Assembly: GCA_964457685.1 (NCBI GenBank) | Contig: CAYWFS010000015.1 | Coordinates: 1-40,299 of the forward strand | Direction of reading: 5' to 3' | Source: UMGS1696 sp964457685 | Lineage (GTDB): Bacteria; Bacillota; Clostridia; Oscillospirales; CAG-272 | Length of the DNA stretch: 40,299 nt | In this document: piece by piece, positions 24,335 to 31,720 of the stretch | Position numbering within the stretch: position 1 is the first letter of the stretch | Layout of the letters: every line of letters begins with the position of its first letter | Position numbers and translations under genes: made by a program | Notes under the pieces: generated by a model | Told to the model about the DNA's origin: nothing | The model's input: the letters and a program-made list of their open reading frames with translations, nothing else | The model's database searches: none

Positions 24335-24424
24335 ATAAATCCTCCATTCTGCCGTCAAGCAGGATAATATCTAAAAATTAATAATATTTATTTTCCGCAG
24401 AAAATGACTGCGAAAAGAGCTTGT

Positions 24425-25138
24425 TTACTTATAAATTCTCGACCCGAAGATACGGCTTCCTACCCTTACGATATCACTGCCTTCTTCGATAGCACAGACA
24501 AAGCTGTCGCTCATTCCCATTGACAAAACAGGCTCTCCTATATTATGCGTTTTTTTTGCGAAAAAGTCAAGGAATATTCGAGAAGATTCTTTAAAATATT
24601 TGCGAAATTCATCATTTTCTTCGCATTTTGGTGCCATAGTCATCATTCCGCACACTTGGATGCCCGAAAACGCTTCTATTTTTTCGAGGAAGGACTCTAC
24701 ATTCCCGGGCATTACACCGGTTTTATTTTCCTCCTCGCCTATGTTCACCTCAACGAGAACACGCTGTACGACACCGAGTTTTCTTGCACGGGAATCTATT
24801 TCCTCGGCAAGTCTTACGGAATCGAGAGAATGGATAAGTCTTGCTTTACCGACCACATATTTGACCTTGTTCGTCTGTAAATGTCCGATAAAATCCATCT
24901 CTGCACCGGTGGCACGGACAGCTTCGTATTTTTCTGTGAACTCCTGTGCATGATTTTCACCGCACAGCTTCAGTCCGCAGTTTTCAACGAGGTAGCATAT
25001 ATCCTCCGCCGACACTGTTTTTGTTGCGGCAAGCAGAGTAACCTTTTTGTCTCCTCCGCGTCTTTTTTCCGCCGCAGTTATTTCTTCAAGCACACGGAAA
25101 TAATTTTCACGTAGCTCAAGCTTTCTTTCTTCAGTCAT
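24425..25138 (-). CDS. ylmE: YggS/YlmE-type PLP homeostasis protein
   Basis: 237 aa, a single alpha/beta barrel. VTLLAATKTV carries the PLP lysine (Lys40); GENHAQEF, DFIGHLQTNK, VNIGEEENKTG, GMMTMAP, SMGMSDSF and the closing VRVGSRIFG are all family blocks. PLPBP proteins bind pyridoxal phosphate without known catalysis and buffer vitamin B6. The gene lies 10 nt after the HlyD-like gene and 90 nt before sepF, the usual ylm cluster order. Confidence 0.95.
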   Translation of the reverse strand: MTEERKLELRENYFRVLEEITAAEKRRGGDKKVTLLAATKTVSAEDICYLVENCGLKLCGENHAQEFTEKYEAVRATGAEMDFIGHLQTNKVKYVVGKARLIHSLDSVRLAEEIDSRARKLGVVQRVLVEVNIGEEENKTGVMPGNVESFLEKIEAFSGIQVCGMMTMAPKCEENDEFRKYFKESSRIFLDFFAKKTHNIGEPVLSMGMSDSFVCAIEEGSDIVRVGSRIFGSRIYK

Positions 25139-25148
25139 AATAAAACCA

Positions 25149-26423
25149 CTATCTTATCAGCTTTCCGCTGTAAAGATCCTTTCCGCTTACGATTATTATA
25201 TCGTTTTGCTTTATCCACGGGTACATCTCATCGTTATCATCTTCGTTTCCGTCGCTTCCGGTACATATAACGTAACCGTCTTTTCTGTAAACAATATTGA
25301 CACGTCTGAAATCTACCGTTACTTCATCGAGAATATAAACTCCCTCATAGCCGCCGACAACTCTTATAGCGTCCGACGGAACCTCGTAACCCGTATATTC
25401 CACTGCGGATATTTTCACCGGTTGCATTCTCGTATAGTCAAAGCCATTCGGCATTGTCTCACAACGGAACACCGCCACCGCCATATCTCCCGGATTCTGC
25501 GGAACCACACGATAGAGCTTTGCCGTAACCTCGGTATCGCTGTAGGTAAAGGTCATTTCGCATGAGGAACGATCAAGCAATGTTGCCGCCTGAGTTTTTT
25601 TCATCTCGCAGGCAATATACCAACCGAAATCCGTCACCACGGAGCCTATGCAAACACCGGATGAAAATGAAGGCTCGGAGCTTGTCATCGAGAGAAAATC
25701 ATCATAGGTCATGCTGTCGATAAGCTCAGACGAAAACACCTGACCATAGCCGTCGTATTCGGAGAAATAGTACCCCGTAAAAGAAGCGTATATCGAGTCA
25801 AGGCAGGTACCGAGCTGACCTTTAAGAGAAGATTTTTCGCTTTCGAGAGCCGCTATACGTGAGCTGTAATCAACCTGTCCCGACCTTATGAGCTTTTTAT
25901 TGATATTAACAAGAAGTGTTGTACGCATTGAGACCGCATCGGAGTAATTTCCGCTTGCACAGTGCTTGCGTATTGTAAAGATATTATCGAATATCTCGCT
26001 TTCGATACCTGCCGTAGACTGAACGGAACGGTTTGAGGCGGAATCGGAATTTCCTTCAAGGAGAGATATTTGCTCATCTATCTCGGAAAGACGTTTTTCT
26101 ATATCGGGAGAGGAAACGGAATAAACGTCCGCTATTTTCGCCCCCACCGCAACTCTGCCTCCGTCATGAATGGCAGGTGCAACGCTTCCCGATGTTACCG
26201 AGGAATACAGCGGAGTCTCTTTTCGCATTATATAAGCATCGGTGACAATCGTTTCGGTAACGGTAGTCGGAACAGCGTCAACAAGCTCAAGCTCAGGTGA
26301 AAAAATATCGAATATATGATATGCGATGTACACCATAAGCCCGAGTGCAACAAGTCCCGACGCCACGGAAACGAGCCATTTTTGCAGATAGGTTTTATCA
26401 AAAATCTCAGTAAATCTTTTCAT
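25149..26423 (-). CDS. HlyD-like membrane-anchored adaptor protein in the division cluster
   Basis: About 424 aa. A short basic cytoplasmic N-terminus and one transmembrane helix (about 17-38) lead to a lipoyl-like half motif (about 70-100, SVTSGSVAPAIHDGGRVAVGAKIADVYS). A coiled-coil hairpin (about 105-210) and a beta-barrel-like C-terminal part follow, including PVKISAVEYTGYEVPSDAIRVVGGYEGVYILD, as in periplasmic adaptor proteins. No efflux transporter gene is adjacent. The start ATG at 26423 lies about 20 nt from the predicted transcript start and has no clear ribosome site; a TTG at 26438 is an alternative. A division-linked role is inferred only from position. Confidence 0.65.
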   Translation of the reverse strand: MKRFTEIFDKTYLQKWLVSVASGLVALGLMVYIAYHIFDIFSPELELVDAVPTTVTETIVTDAYIMRKETPLYSSVTSGSVAPAIHDGGRVAVGAKIADVYSVSSPDIEKRLSEIDEQISLLEGNSDSASNRSVQSTAGIESEIFDNIFTIRKHCASGNYSDAVSMRTTLLVNINKKLIRSGQVDYSSRIAALESEKSSLKGQLGTCLDSIYASFTGYYFSEYDGYGQVFSSELIDSMTYDDFLSMTSSEPSFSSGVCIGSVVTDFGWYIACEMKKTQAATLLDRSSCEMTFTYSDTEVTAKLYRVVPQNPGDMAVAVFRCETMPNGFDYTRMQPVKISAVEYTGYEVPSDAIRVVGGYEGVYILDEVTVDFRRVNIVYRKDGYVICTGSDGNEDDNDEMYPWIKQNDIIIVSGKDLYSGKLIR

Positions 26424-26428
26424 AGTAT

Positions 26429-26439
26429 GTTGTGACAAC
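26429..26439. promoter_or_regulatory. Palindrome between promoter and start of the HlyD-like gene
   Basis: GTTGTGACAAC, a perfect 5-1-5 inverted repeat between the -10 element and the ATG. An operator is plausible; the regulator is unknown. Confidence 0.4.
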
Positions 26440-26449
26440 TGATTTTATT

Positions 26450-26458
26450 ATTATAGCA
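26450..26458 (-). promoter_or_regulatory. Extended -10 promoter of the HlyD-like gene
   Basis: Minus-strand TGCTATAAT (the -10 at 26450-26455). No good -35 is seen at the expected distance. It would start the division cluster independently of the rbfA-truB genes upstream. Confidence 0.55.
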
Positions 26459-26504
26459 TATATCCGCCGCAGGATAAGTACACAGCGGGATTATTTACAA
26501 TAAT

Positions 26505-27467
26505 TTAACCTTGTTCTCCGTTATCCGCCGACGGCTTTTCGAGAGACAAATCTTCAAGCACAAAAAGCTTTTCGGGACGAACCACGGGAACTCCGTCAAC
26601 AATCATTCCTCGCCCCAGTGCAATGAACACACCTCTGTTATATATACGAACAAGCTCTCCGTCCGCTACATTTGCTTTAATTTTCTTCTGATAGAGATTA
26701 GCACCGCCACGAACAAGCTTTGCGTAATAATCGACCACGTTTATTTTCTGAAGCTCCTCAAAAAGAGAATCCACGGGTCGCGGAAGCTTGAGACGTTCCT
26801 CAAAGGTCATGTTATCAAGCTCTTCAACCGTTACAGAGTCCTCGAGTGTGAAGTTCCCCGTGCGAGTTCTGACAAGGGATGCCATTGCCGCACCGCAACC
26901 GAGCTTTTTTCCTATATCCGCACAAAGCGTTCTTATATATGTTCCCTTTGAGCAGGCCACACGCATACGGTATATATCCTCGGAGACCTTTTCAGCAGAG
27001 AGAGAATATATTTCAACCTCTCTTGCTTCTCTTTCGACTTCTCCGCCCTCTCTTGCAATATCGACAAGCTTTCTGCCGCCGACCTTTAAAGCGGAATACA
27101 TCGGAGGAACCTGCATTATCTTTCCGACAAAGGACTCACACGCCGCAAGCACCTCTTCTTCGGAGGGAATATTTTCGTTCCTTGTGAGTATCTCCCCTGT
27201 CACGTCCTCTGTATCGGTTGTAATGCCGAGCTTCATTTCCGCAACGTATTCCTTATCGTGCATCATGAGATAATCGGAAGCCTTTACAGCACGTCCTATA
27301 AGCACTGGAAGAACACCGGTAGCCATAGGGTCAAGAGTGCCTGTATGTCCGACCTGACGTGTATCGTAAAGCTTACGGCAAGAGGAGATTATTTTATGCG
27401 AGGTTACACCCTCATGCTTATTTACTATCAAAACTCCCGAAACGAGAGCAGGATTGCTTTTTGACAT
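26505..27467 (-). CDS. truB: tRNA pseudouridine-55 synthase TruB
   Basis: 320 aa. GVLIVNKHEGVTSH, QVGHTGTLDPMATGVLP (catalytic Asp46), MQVPPMYSALKVGGRKLVDIAREG and ACSKGTYIRTLCADIG are TruB signatures; a PUA-like C-terminal domain follows (about 245-305). The enzyme makes Psi55 in the tRNA T-loop. AAGGT lies before the ATG, inside the end of nrnA, 9 nt away. The rbfA-nrnA-truB order is the standard translation-linked cluster. Confidence 0.96.
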   Translation of the reverse strand: MSKSNPALVSGVLIVNKHEGVTSHKIISSCRKLYDTRQVGHTGTLDPMATGVLPVLIGRAVKASDYLMMHDKEYVAEMKLGITTDTEDVTGEILTRNENIPSEEEVLAACESFVGKIMQVPPMYSALKVGGRKLVDIAREGGEVEREAREVEIYSLSAEKVSEDIYRMRVACSKGTYIRTLCADIGKKLGCGAAMASLVRTRTGNFTLEDSVTVEELDNMTFEERLKLPRPVDSLFEELQKINVVDYYAKLVRGGANLYQKKIKANVADGELVRIYNRGVFIALGRGMIVDGVPVVRPEKLFVLEDLSLEKPSADNGEQG

Positions 27468-27476
27468 TGTTTTACC

Positions 27477-28562
27477 TTACTTCTTTTCAGAGATGTATTT
27501 TTCGACCGCTTCGCCGAATGCCTTTGTCGCTATATCGAGTGCTTCTTCGGGAGTATCCGCTTCGATTGTACAGCCGGCAGCTCTCGTGTGTCCTCCGCCT
27601 CCGTAGACCGCACAAACAGCGGCACAGTCTATCTCGACATTCGCACGGGAAGACACCTTATAGAGCCTTCTGTCGTCCGAGAGCTGTCTGAGAGATATTC
27701 CCACGAGAACACCTTCAACCCCTCTCGGTGTATCTACGACGTTTCCTATATCGTTTTCGCTGAGTCCCGATTCTTCAAGCATGGACTGAGTGAAAAGCAC
27801 GGCTCCGAGATGACCGTCGTTATAAAAACGCAGATTCTGTATTGCAAGCATCTGTGCGGTAAGCTCTTTAAGTGTTCTCTGACCGAAAAGCGAACGACAT
27901 ACATCGGACGAATCCATTCCGCCATCCTCAGCCGAGTTTATTTCTTCGACAAGCTCTGCGGCAGCCATATGAGTTTTCTTTGTTGTGTTCGAGAACTTAA
28001 AGCTTCCGGTATCCGAAACGATTGCGGCATACATTTTTCTTGCGGCATCGGGGAGAGAGCCTATTTTTCCGCTTTCTTTAAGGCAGGTGTAAATATCGTA
28101 AACTATCTCACCGGCAGCAGAAGCATGGGAGTCGATATAATTCTCTGCAAAAGGCTCTCCCATTCCGTGGTGGTCTATCATAAGCTCTATTCTCGGAATG
28201 AGATAAGCGTTTTTATCAAGCTGTGTCGGAGAGGCCGTATCTATTGCTATTATTCTGTCAAATTCCGTCATATCGGAGCCGTCCGTATCGACCATGTGGG
28301 GAACTTCTCCCTCAGTCTGACATTCTTCATCCCCCGAGCAGGCAAGAAAACGAAGTCTTTTCGGAAGAACGCCGGGATTTGAAACCGATGCATTTTTTCC
28401 GAGGGCAAGTATTATTTCACGAAGTGCAAAAGCAGAGCCTATGCAGTCTCCGTCGGGGTTCACATGGGTAAGAATGAGCGTATTTTCGGCTTTATCGAGC
28501 GAAAACGCAACCTCTTCAAGGGACAGCGTACCGTACACTGTTTCTTCGGCGGAATTATTCAT
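27477..28562 (-). CDS. nrnA: DHH-family nanoRNase / pAp phosphatase NrnA
   Basis: About 361 aa. The DHH catalytic half shows THVNPDGDCIGSA (32-44), an IAID strand and the DHHG motif (130-133). The C-terminal DHHA1 half has the GGGGHTRAAGC substrate loop. NrnA degrades 2-5-nt RNAs and 3'-phosphoadenosine 5'-phosphate in the cytoplasm. The ATG at 28562 has GGAGG just upstream and overlaps the rbfA stop by 8 nt; the longer frame would overlap rbfA further. Between rbfA and truB, as in many Firmicutes. Confidence 0.93.
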   Translation of the reverse strand: MNNSAEETVYGTLSLEEVAFSLDKAENTLILTHVNPDGDCIGSAFALREIILALGKNASVSNPGVLPKRLRFLACSGDEECQTEGEVPHMVDTDGSDMTEFDRIIAIDTASPTQLDKNAYLIPRIELMIDHHGMGEPFAENYIDSHASAAGEIVYDIYTCLKESGKIGSLPDAARKMYAAIVSDTGSFKFSNTTKKTHMAAAELVEEINSAEDGGMDSSDVCRSLFGQRTLKELTAQMLAIQNLRFYNDGHLGAVLFTQSMLEESGLSENDIGNVVDTPRGVEGVLVGISLRQLSDDRRLYKVSSRANVEIDCAAVCAVYGGGGHTRAAGCTIEADTPEEALDIATKAFGEAVEKYISEKK

Positions 28563-28935
28563 CGTCACCCTCCGAAGATGTATTTTCAGCTCTTTCGTCC
28601 TCGAGCTTTTTGAGGATTGCGGCAATTTCCGCTCCGTGACGAACACCCTCGTCTCTTACAAAGGTGATTTCGGGAGTTATTCTCAAATTAAGTCTTTCGG
28701 CAAGTCTTGAGCGGATATACGGAGTTGCGGATCTCAGTCCCTTGTTCAGCTCCTTTTCATCGCATTCGCCGTACACGGAATAGTATACCTTTGCGAATTT
28801 AAGGTCTGCCGACACATCGGAGTTCATTACGGTTATCATTGTATCGCTTACTCTGGGGTCCTTTATGTCTCGCACTATCTGGGCACATTCTTCTGTGAAT
28901 GCCGCATCTATTTTATTCTTTCTGTATTTTGCCAT
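28555..28935 (-). CDS. rbfA: Ribosome-binding factor A
   Basis: 126 aa, a single KH-like domain with IVRDIKDPRVSDTMITVMNSDVSADLKFAKVYYSVYG and an LNLRITPEITFVRDEGVRHG end, as in RbfA. It assists 16S rRNA 5'-end maturation of the 30S subunit. AAAGGA lies before the ATG. The usual upstream partner infB is absent; instead repeat copy B and the capA-like gene lie in front. I find no convincing promoter between them, so rbfA may be co-transcribed with the capA-like gene. Confidence 0.92.
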   Translation of the reverse strand: MAKYRKNKIDAAFTEECAQIVRDIKDPRVSDTMITVMNSDVSADLKFAKVYYSVYGECDEKELNKGLRSATPYIRSRLAERLNLRITPEITFVRDEGVRHGAEIAAILKKLEDERAENTSSEGDDE

Positions 28936-28964
28936 ATTTTTCCTTTATCCTGTTCTTTTTTTAT

Positions 28965-29060
28965 TTAAGTTAACGCTGACAAACTCGAGAAAACGTGCCT
29001 AAGAGGCTTGAATTTGTGGCATTTTTGGCACGTTTTCAAGCTTAATAAGTGTTTACTTAA
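28965..29060. repeat. 96-bp dispersed imperfect palindrome, copy B
   Basis: Second copy of the element at 686-781, in the same orientation, differing at 7 of 96 positions. Its central stem is a perfect 11 bp, GAAAACGTGCC / GGCACGTTTTC. It begins 3 nt beyond the stop codon of the minus-strand capA-like gene and ends 29 nt before rbfA. Confidence 0.85.
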
Positions 29061-29063
29061 GCT

Positions 29064-30353
29064 TCAATTGTTTTTCATATAATCCGGCAGAAATTCTTCG
29101 CTTATTACGTTTGTAACGAATTTTCTTGCGGAGTCGGGTGTGAGAGTATATCCTGAAATTGCAACTCCGTGAGATTTTGCTATCTCCTCGGTGTAGTCTT
29201 CAAGCAGGTAGAGATGTGTGTCGTACCAATCCATTCCGTAATAGAACACGGTCGGGATAAAACAAGGCTCCTCCACCGCCAGTCCTCCGTTACCGTCACT
29301 TCTTATGCTGAACGAAAGAAAGCCGCCTACCTGGTTCACGGGATATGCCATTCCCTCAACAAAATTCCCGAGGGAGTAGATGCAAAGTGTTCTTTTTCCG
29401 TCCTCTCGTTCTATCCATTCAATCGGCTGTAGCGTATGGGAATGGTGTCCGAGTATAACGTCCGCACCTGCATTTGATATAAGAGACGCAAGCCTGTATT
29501 GTTCGGAATTCACGCTCTGCGTATTTTCGTCTCCCCAGTGCATAGAGACAACAAGCACATCGCATTTTTCTCTTGCGTTTGCAATATCGGAGAGAATAAG
29601 CTCATCGTCTATATACGGAATAACTATATCCGAGGAGGAAGATTTCACAATTCCGTTTGTCGATAGGGTGTAGGAAAGAAACGCTATCGTAATTCCGTCA
29701 CATTCGAGAGTACGAAGCGTCTTTGAGTCCTCCTCGTTCAGGTAGCCGCCGAGCATAAGCACATCCAGGTCATTCCAGAACTCTATCGTTGACGCAAGTC
29801 CCTGCGTTCCCATATCGAGCATATGATTGTTTGCGATATTCACAACATCAAAGCCGAGGGTTATCAGGTCAAGTCCAAGCTGATTCGGCGAATTGAAGCA
29901 GGGATAGCCGGAATAGCCGTAAGCCTCCCCTGCCATAACCGTCTCCTGATTTATAAACGCAATATCCGCCTCAGCCACGATAGACGCAACATCGGCATAC
30001 ATGGGAAGAAAATCATATCTCTTTTGCTCATTTCCCCTTGAATATGCGTCGATATAGATATTCGGGTGAATAAGGTTATCCCCTGCCGCAACAAAGCTTA
30101 TATCGACTCCCTCGTATGGGTCTGTCGGCTCTGTGACCTCGATTTCCGATATGGCAGAGGAAGCATTGTCCGATACTTGCACGGTTTCATCAGTCGGTGT
30201 GTAAATATCCTCCGAGCGGCTGTTTTTCGCATAATCGGGAAAGGTCAGCTTTGTATCGGACTCACGCAGACTTATGCCACACGAAGACAGCGACACGAGA
30301 AAAGCAGAAAGCAGGGCAAGAGTTATGCCGACACGCTTCATGAGACAGCTCAT
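29064..30353 (-). CDS. CapA-family lipoprotein (PGA-capsule metallophosphatase fold)
   Basis: This 429-aa protein has a lipobox (LSSC, Cys25). The CapA / PGA_cap fold follows, with DISFVAAGDNLIHP, EADIAFINQETVMAG, FDVVNIANNHMLDMG, DVLVVSMHWGDEN, ADVILGHHSHTLQPIEW and YSLGNFVEG. These are the metal-site motifs of the calcineurin-like CapA group. CapA proteins take part in poly-gamma-glutamate export in some bacilli, but most clostridial members have no proven role, and no capBC lies here. The start has GGGAGG upstream and a promoter at 30395-30423. Confidence 0.88.
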   Translation of the reverse strand: MSCLMKRVGITLALLSAFLVSLSSCGISLRESDTKLTFPDYAKNSRSEDIYTPTDETVQVSDNASSAISEIEVTEPTDPYEGVDISFVAAGDNLIHPNIYIDAYSRGNEQKRYDFLPMYADVASIVAEADIAFINQETVMAGEAYGYSGYPCFNSPNQLGLDLITLGFDVVNIANNHMLDMGTQGLASTIEFWNDLDVLMLGGYLNEEDSKTLRTLECDGITIAFLSYTLSTNGIVKSSSSDIVIPYIDDELILSDIANAREKCDVLVVSMHWGDENTQSVNSEQYRLASLISNAGADVILGHHSHTLQPIEWIEREDGKRTLCIYSLGNFVEGMAYPVNQVGGFLSFSIRSDGNGGLAVEEPCFIPTVFYYGMDWYDTHLYLLEDYTEEIAKSHGVAISGYTLTPDSARKFVTNVISEEFLPDYMKNN

Positions 30354-30394
30354 TTTCTTCCTCCCTTCAGACGGATATTAATGTTATTTTTTAT

Positions 30395-30423
30395 ATTATA
30401 CACCAAAAATAAGAACAATTCAA
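30395..30423 (-). promoter_or_regulatory. Promoter of the capA-like gene
   Basis: Minus-strand TTGAAT (30418-30423), 17-bp spacer, TATAAT (30395-30400). Confidence 0.75.
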
Positions 30424-30515
30424 GCCTAATGCACACTTGATATATTCTGCCGAGACTTTTTGTTCTCACAGCACACAAGTGCAAAAGTGCGTCTGTATAT
30501 TTTTTCGCTCATCGG

Positions 30516-30544
30516 TTGCACGAGAAGAGGTTTTATGATATAAT
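30516..30544 (+). promoter_or_regulatory. Promoter of the sbcD/yhaO-like gene pair
   Basis: TTGCAC (30516-30521), 17-bp spacer, TATAAT (30539-30544). It is divergent from the capA-like promoter about 95 bp away. Confidence 0.75.
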
Positions 30545-30590
30545 TTAGCATGGATATTTACAGCTAAACCAAAGCGAGGAAGTTACAATA

Positions 30591-31709
30591 ATGATAAAAA
30601 TACTGCATACGGGGGATATTCACCTCGACAGTCCGTTTTCCTCCCTTACCTCACGTCAGGCAGAGATACGACGAAACGAGCTTAGAGCGGCTTTTACATC
30701 TATGATGACATACGCAAAAATGAACAACACCGACCTTATGCTTATAGCAGGCGATGTTTTCGATGCTGAATACGTCACGAGAGAAACACTGTCGCTCCTT
30801 TGCCGTGAATTTGAAAATTACAGAAAGCCTGTGTTCATCACCCCCGGAAACCACGACCCCGCAAGCGAGAAAAGCGTATGGATGCGTGATATTTTCCCGA
30901 AAAACGTCCATGTTTTCAAAAGCGGAGAGCTTGAAAAGGTATCGCTCCCCGACATTCCCGTTGACGTTTACGGCTTCGGCTTCACCCATCGTGAACAGGA
31001 TGAGGTTCCGATACGCGGAATGACGGTACAGGACAAAGAGAGAATAAATCTGCTCATATGTCATGCGGATCTGACAGACCGACAAAGCTATTGCTGTCCC
31101 ATGACGACGGAGGACATTTACGCATTCGGTGCGGACTACACAGCTCTCGGACACATTCACGATGCTTCATACGTTGAGGACGAGGCATCACGTTTTGCCT
31201 ACTGCGGCTGTCTCGAGGGACGTTCCTTTGACGAGACGGGAGTAAAGGGTGCGTGCATTGTACAGATAAACAAGTCGGACGAAAGTTCCGATGTAGTTTT
31301 GAAGCGTGTGAGATTCTCGAAAAGACGTTACGAAAAGGGCGAACTCGACGTAAGCGGTTCTGTATCGAACACGGAAATATCGGAAAAAATTTCGGAATAT
31401 ATTTCTTCGCACAGATACGGAGACGATGTTCTTTTGGCACTGAAGCTCACGGGAGAAGTACAGTCGGAGCTTATTGTTGACACGGACGGACTTGACGAAA
31501 GAAAATTCGGTCTGTTCATGCTGAAAACGGCTGACTTTACCACACCTCAGCTGAACGAGGAGCTTCTCATGCACGACCTTACGATAAAAGGCGAGATCTA
31601 CAGAAATCTCAAACCAAAGCTTTCTTCATCGAATTCGAGAGAGCGTGAGGTTGCCCACCGTGCGTTGAGATATGCCTTTTCCGCATTATCGGGCGAGAAT
31701 ATTTTATAG
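30591..31709 (+). CDS. SbcD/YhaO-like metallophosphoesterase (DNA repair exonuclease family)
   Basis: 372 aa. All Mre11/SbcD-type metal motifs are present: LHTGDIHLDSPF (Asp9, His11), IAGDVFD (Asp55), TPGNHDP (Asn87, His88), ICHAD (His158) and LGHIHD (His188, His190). A C-terminal capping domain follows (about 235-370). The LDSPF variant after GDIH and the shorter ATPase partner point to the YhaO/YhaN type rather than true SbcCD. It probably cuts DNA ends or hairpins together with the ATPase 11 nt downstream. GAGGAAG precedes the ATG. Confidence 0.88.
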   Translation: MIKILHTGDIHLDSPFSSLTSRQAEIRRNELRAAFTSMMTYAKMNNTDLMLIAGDVFDAEYVTRETLSLLCREFENYRKPVFITPGNHDPASEKSVWMRDIFPKNVHVFKSGELEKVSLPDIPVDVYGFGFTHREQDEVPIRGMTVQDKERINLLICHADLTDRQSYCCPMTTEDIYAFGADYTALGHIHDASYVEDEASRFAYCGCLEGRSFDETGVKGACIVQINKSDESSDVVLKRVRFSKRRYEKGELDVSGSVSNTEISEKISEYISSHRYGDDVLLALKLTGEVQSELIVDTDGLDERKFGLFMLKTADFTTPQLNEELLMHDLTIKGEIYRNLKPKLSSSNSREREVAHRALRYAFSALSGENIL

Positions 31710-31720
31710 GAGTCTCCGAA

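Noticed and set aside
27588..28382. Plus-strand ORF (264 codons) opposite nrnA
   Set aside because: Complementary to a clear DHH-family gene; composition typical of antisense frames.
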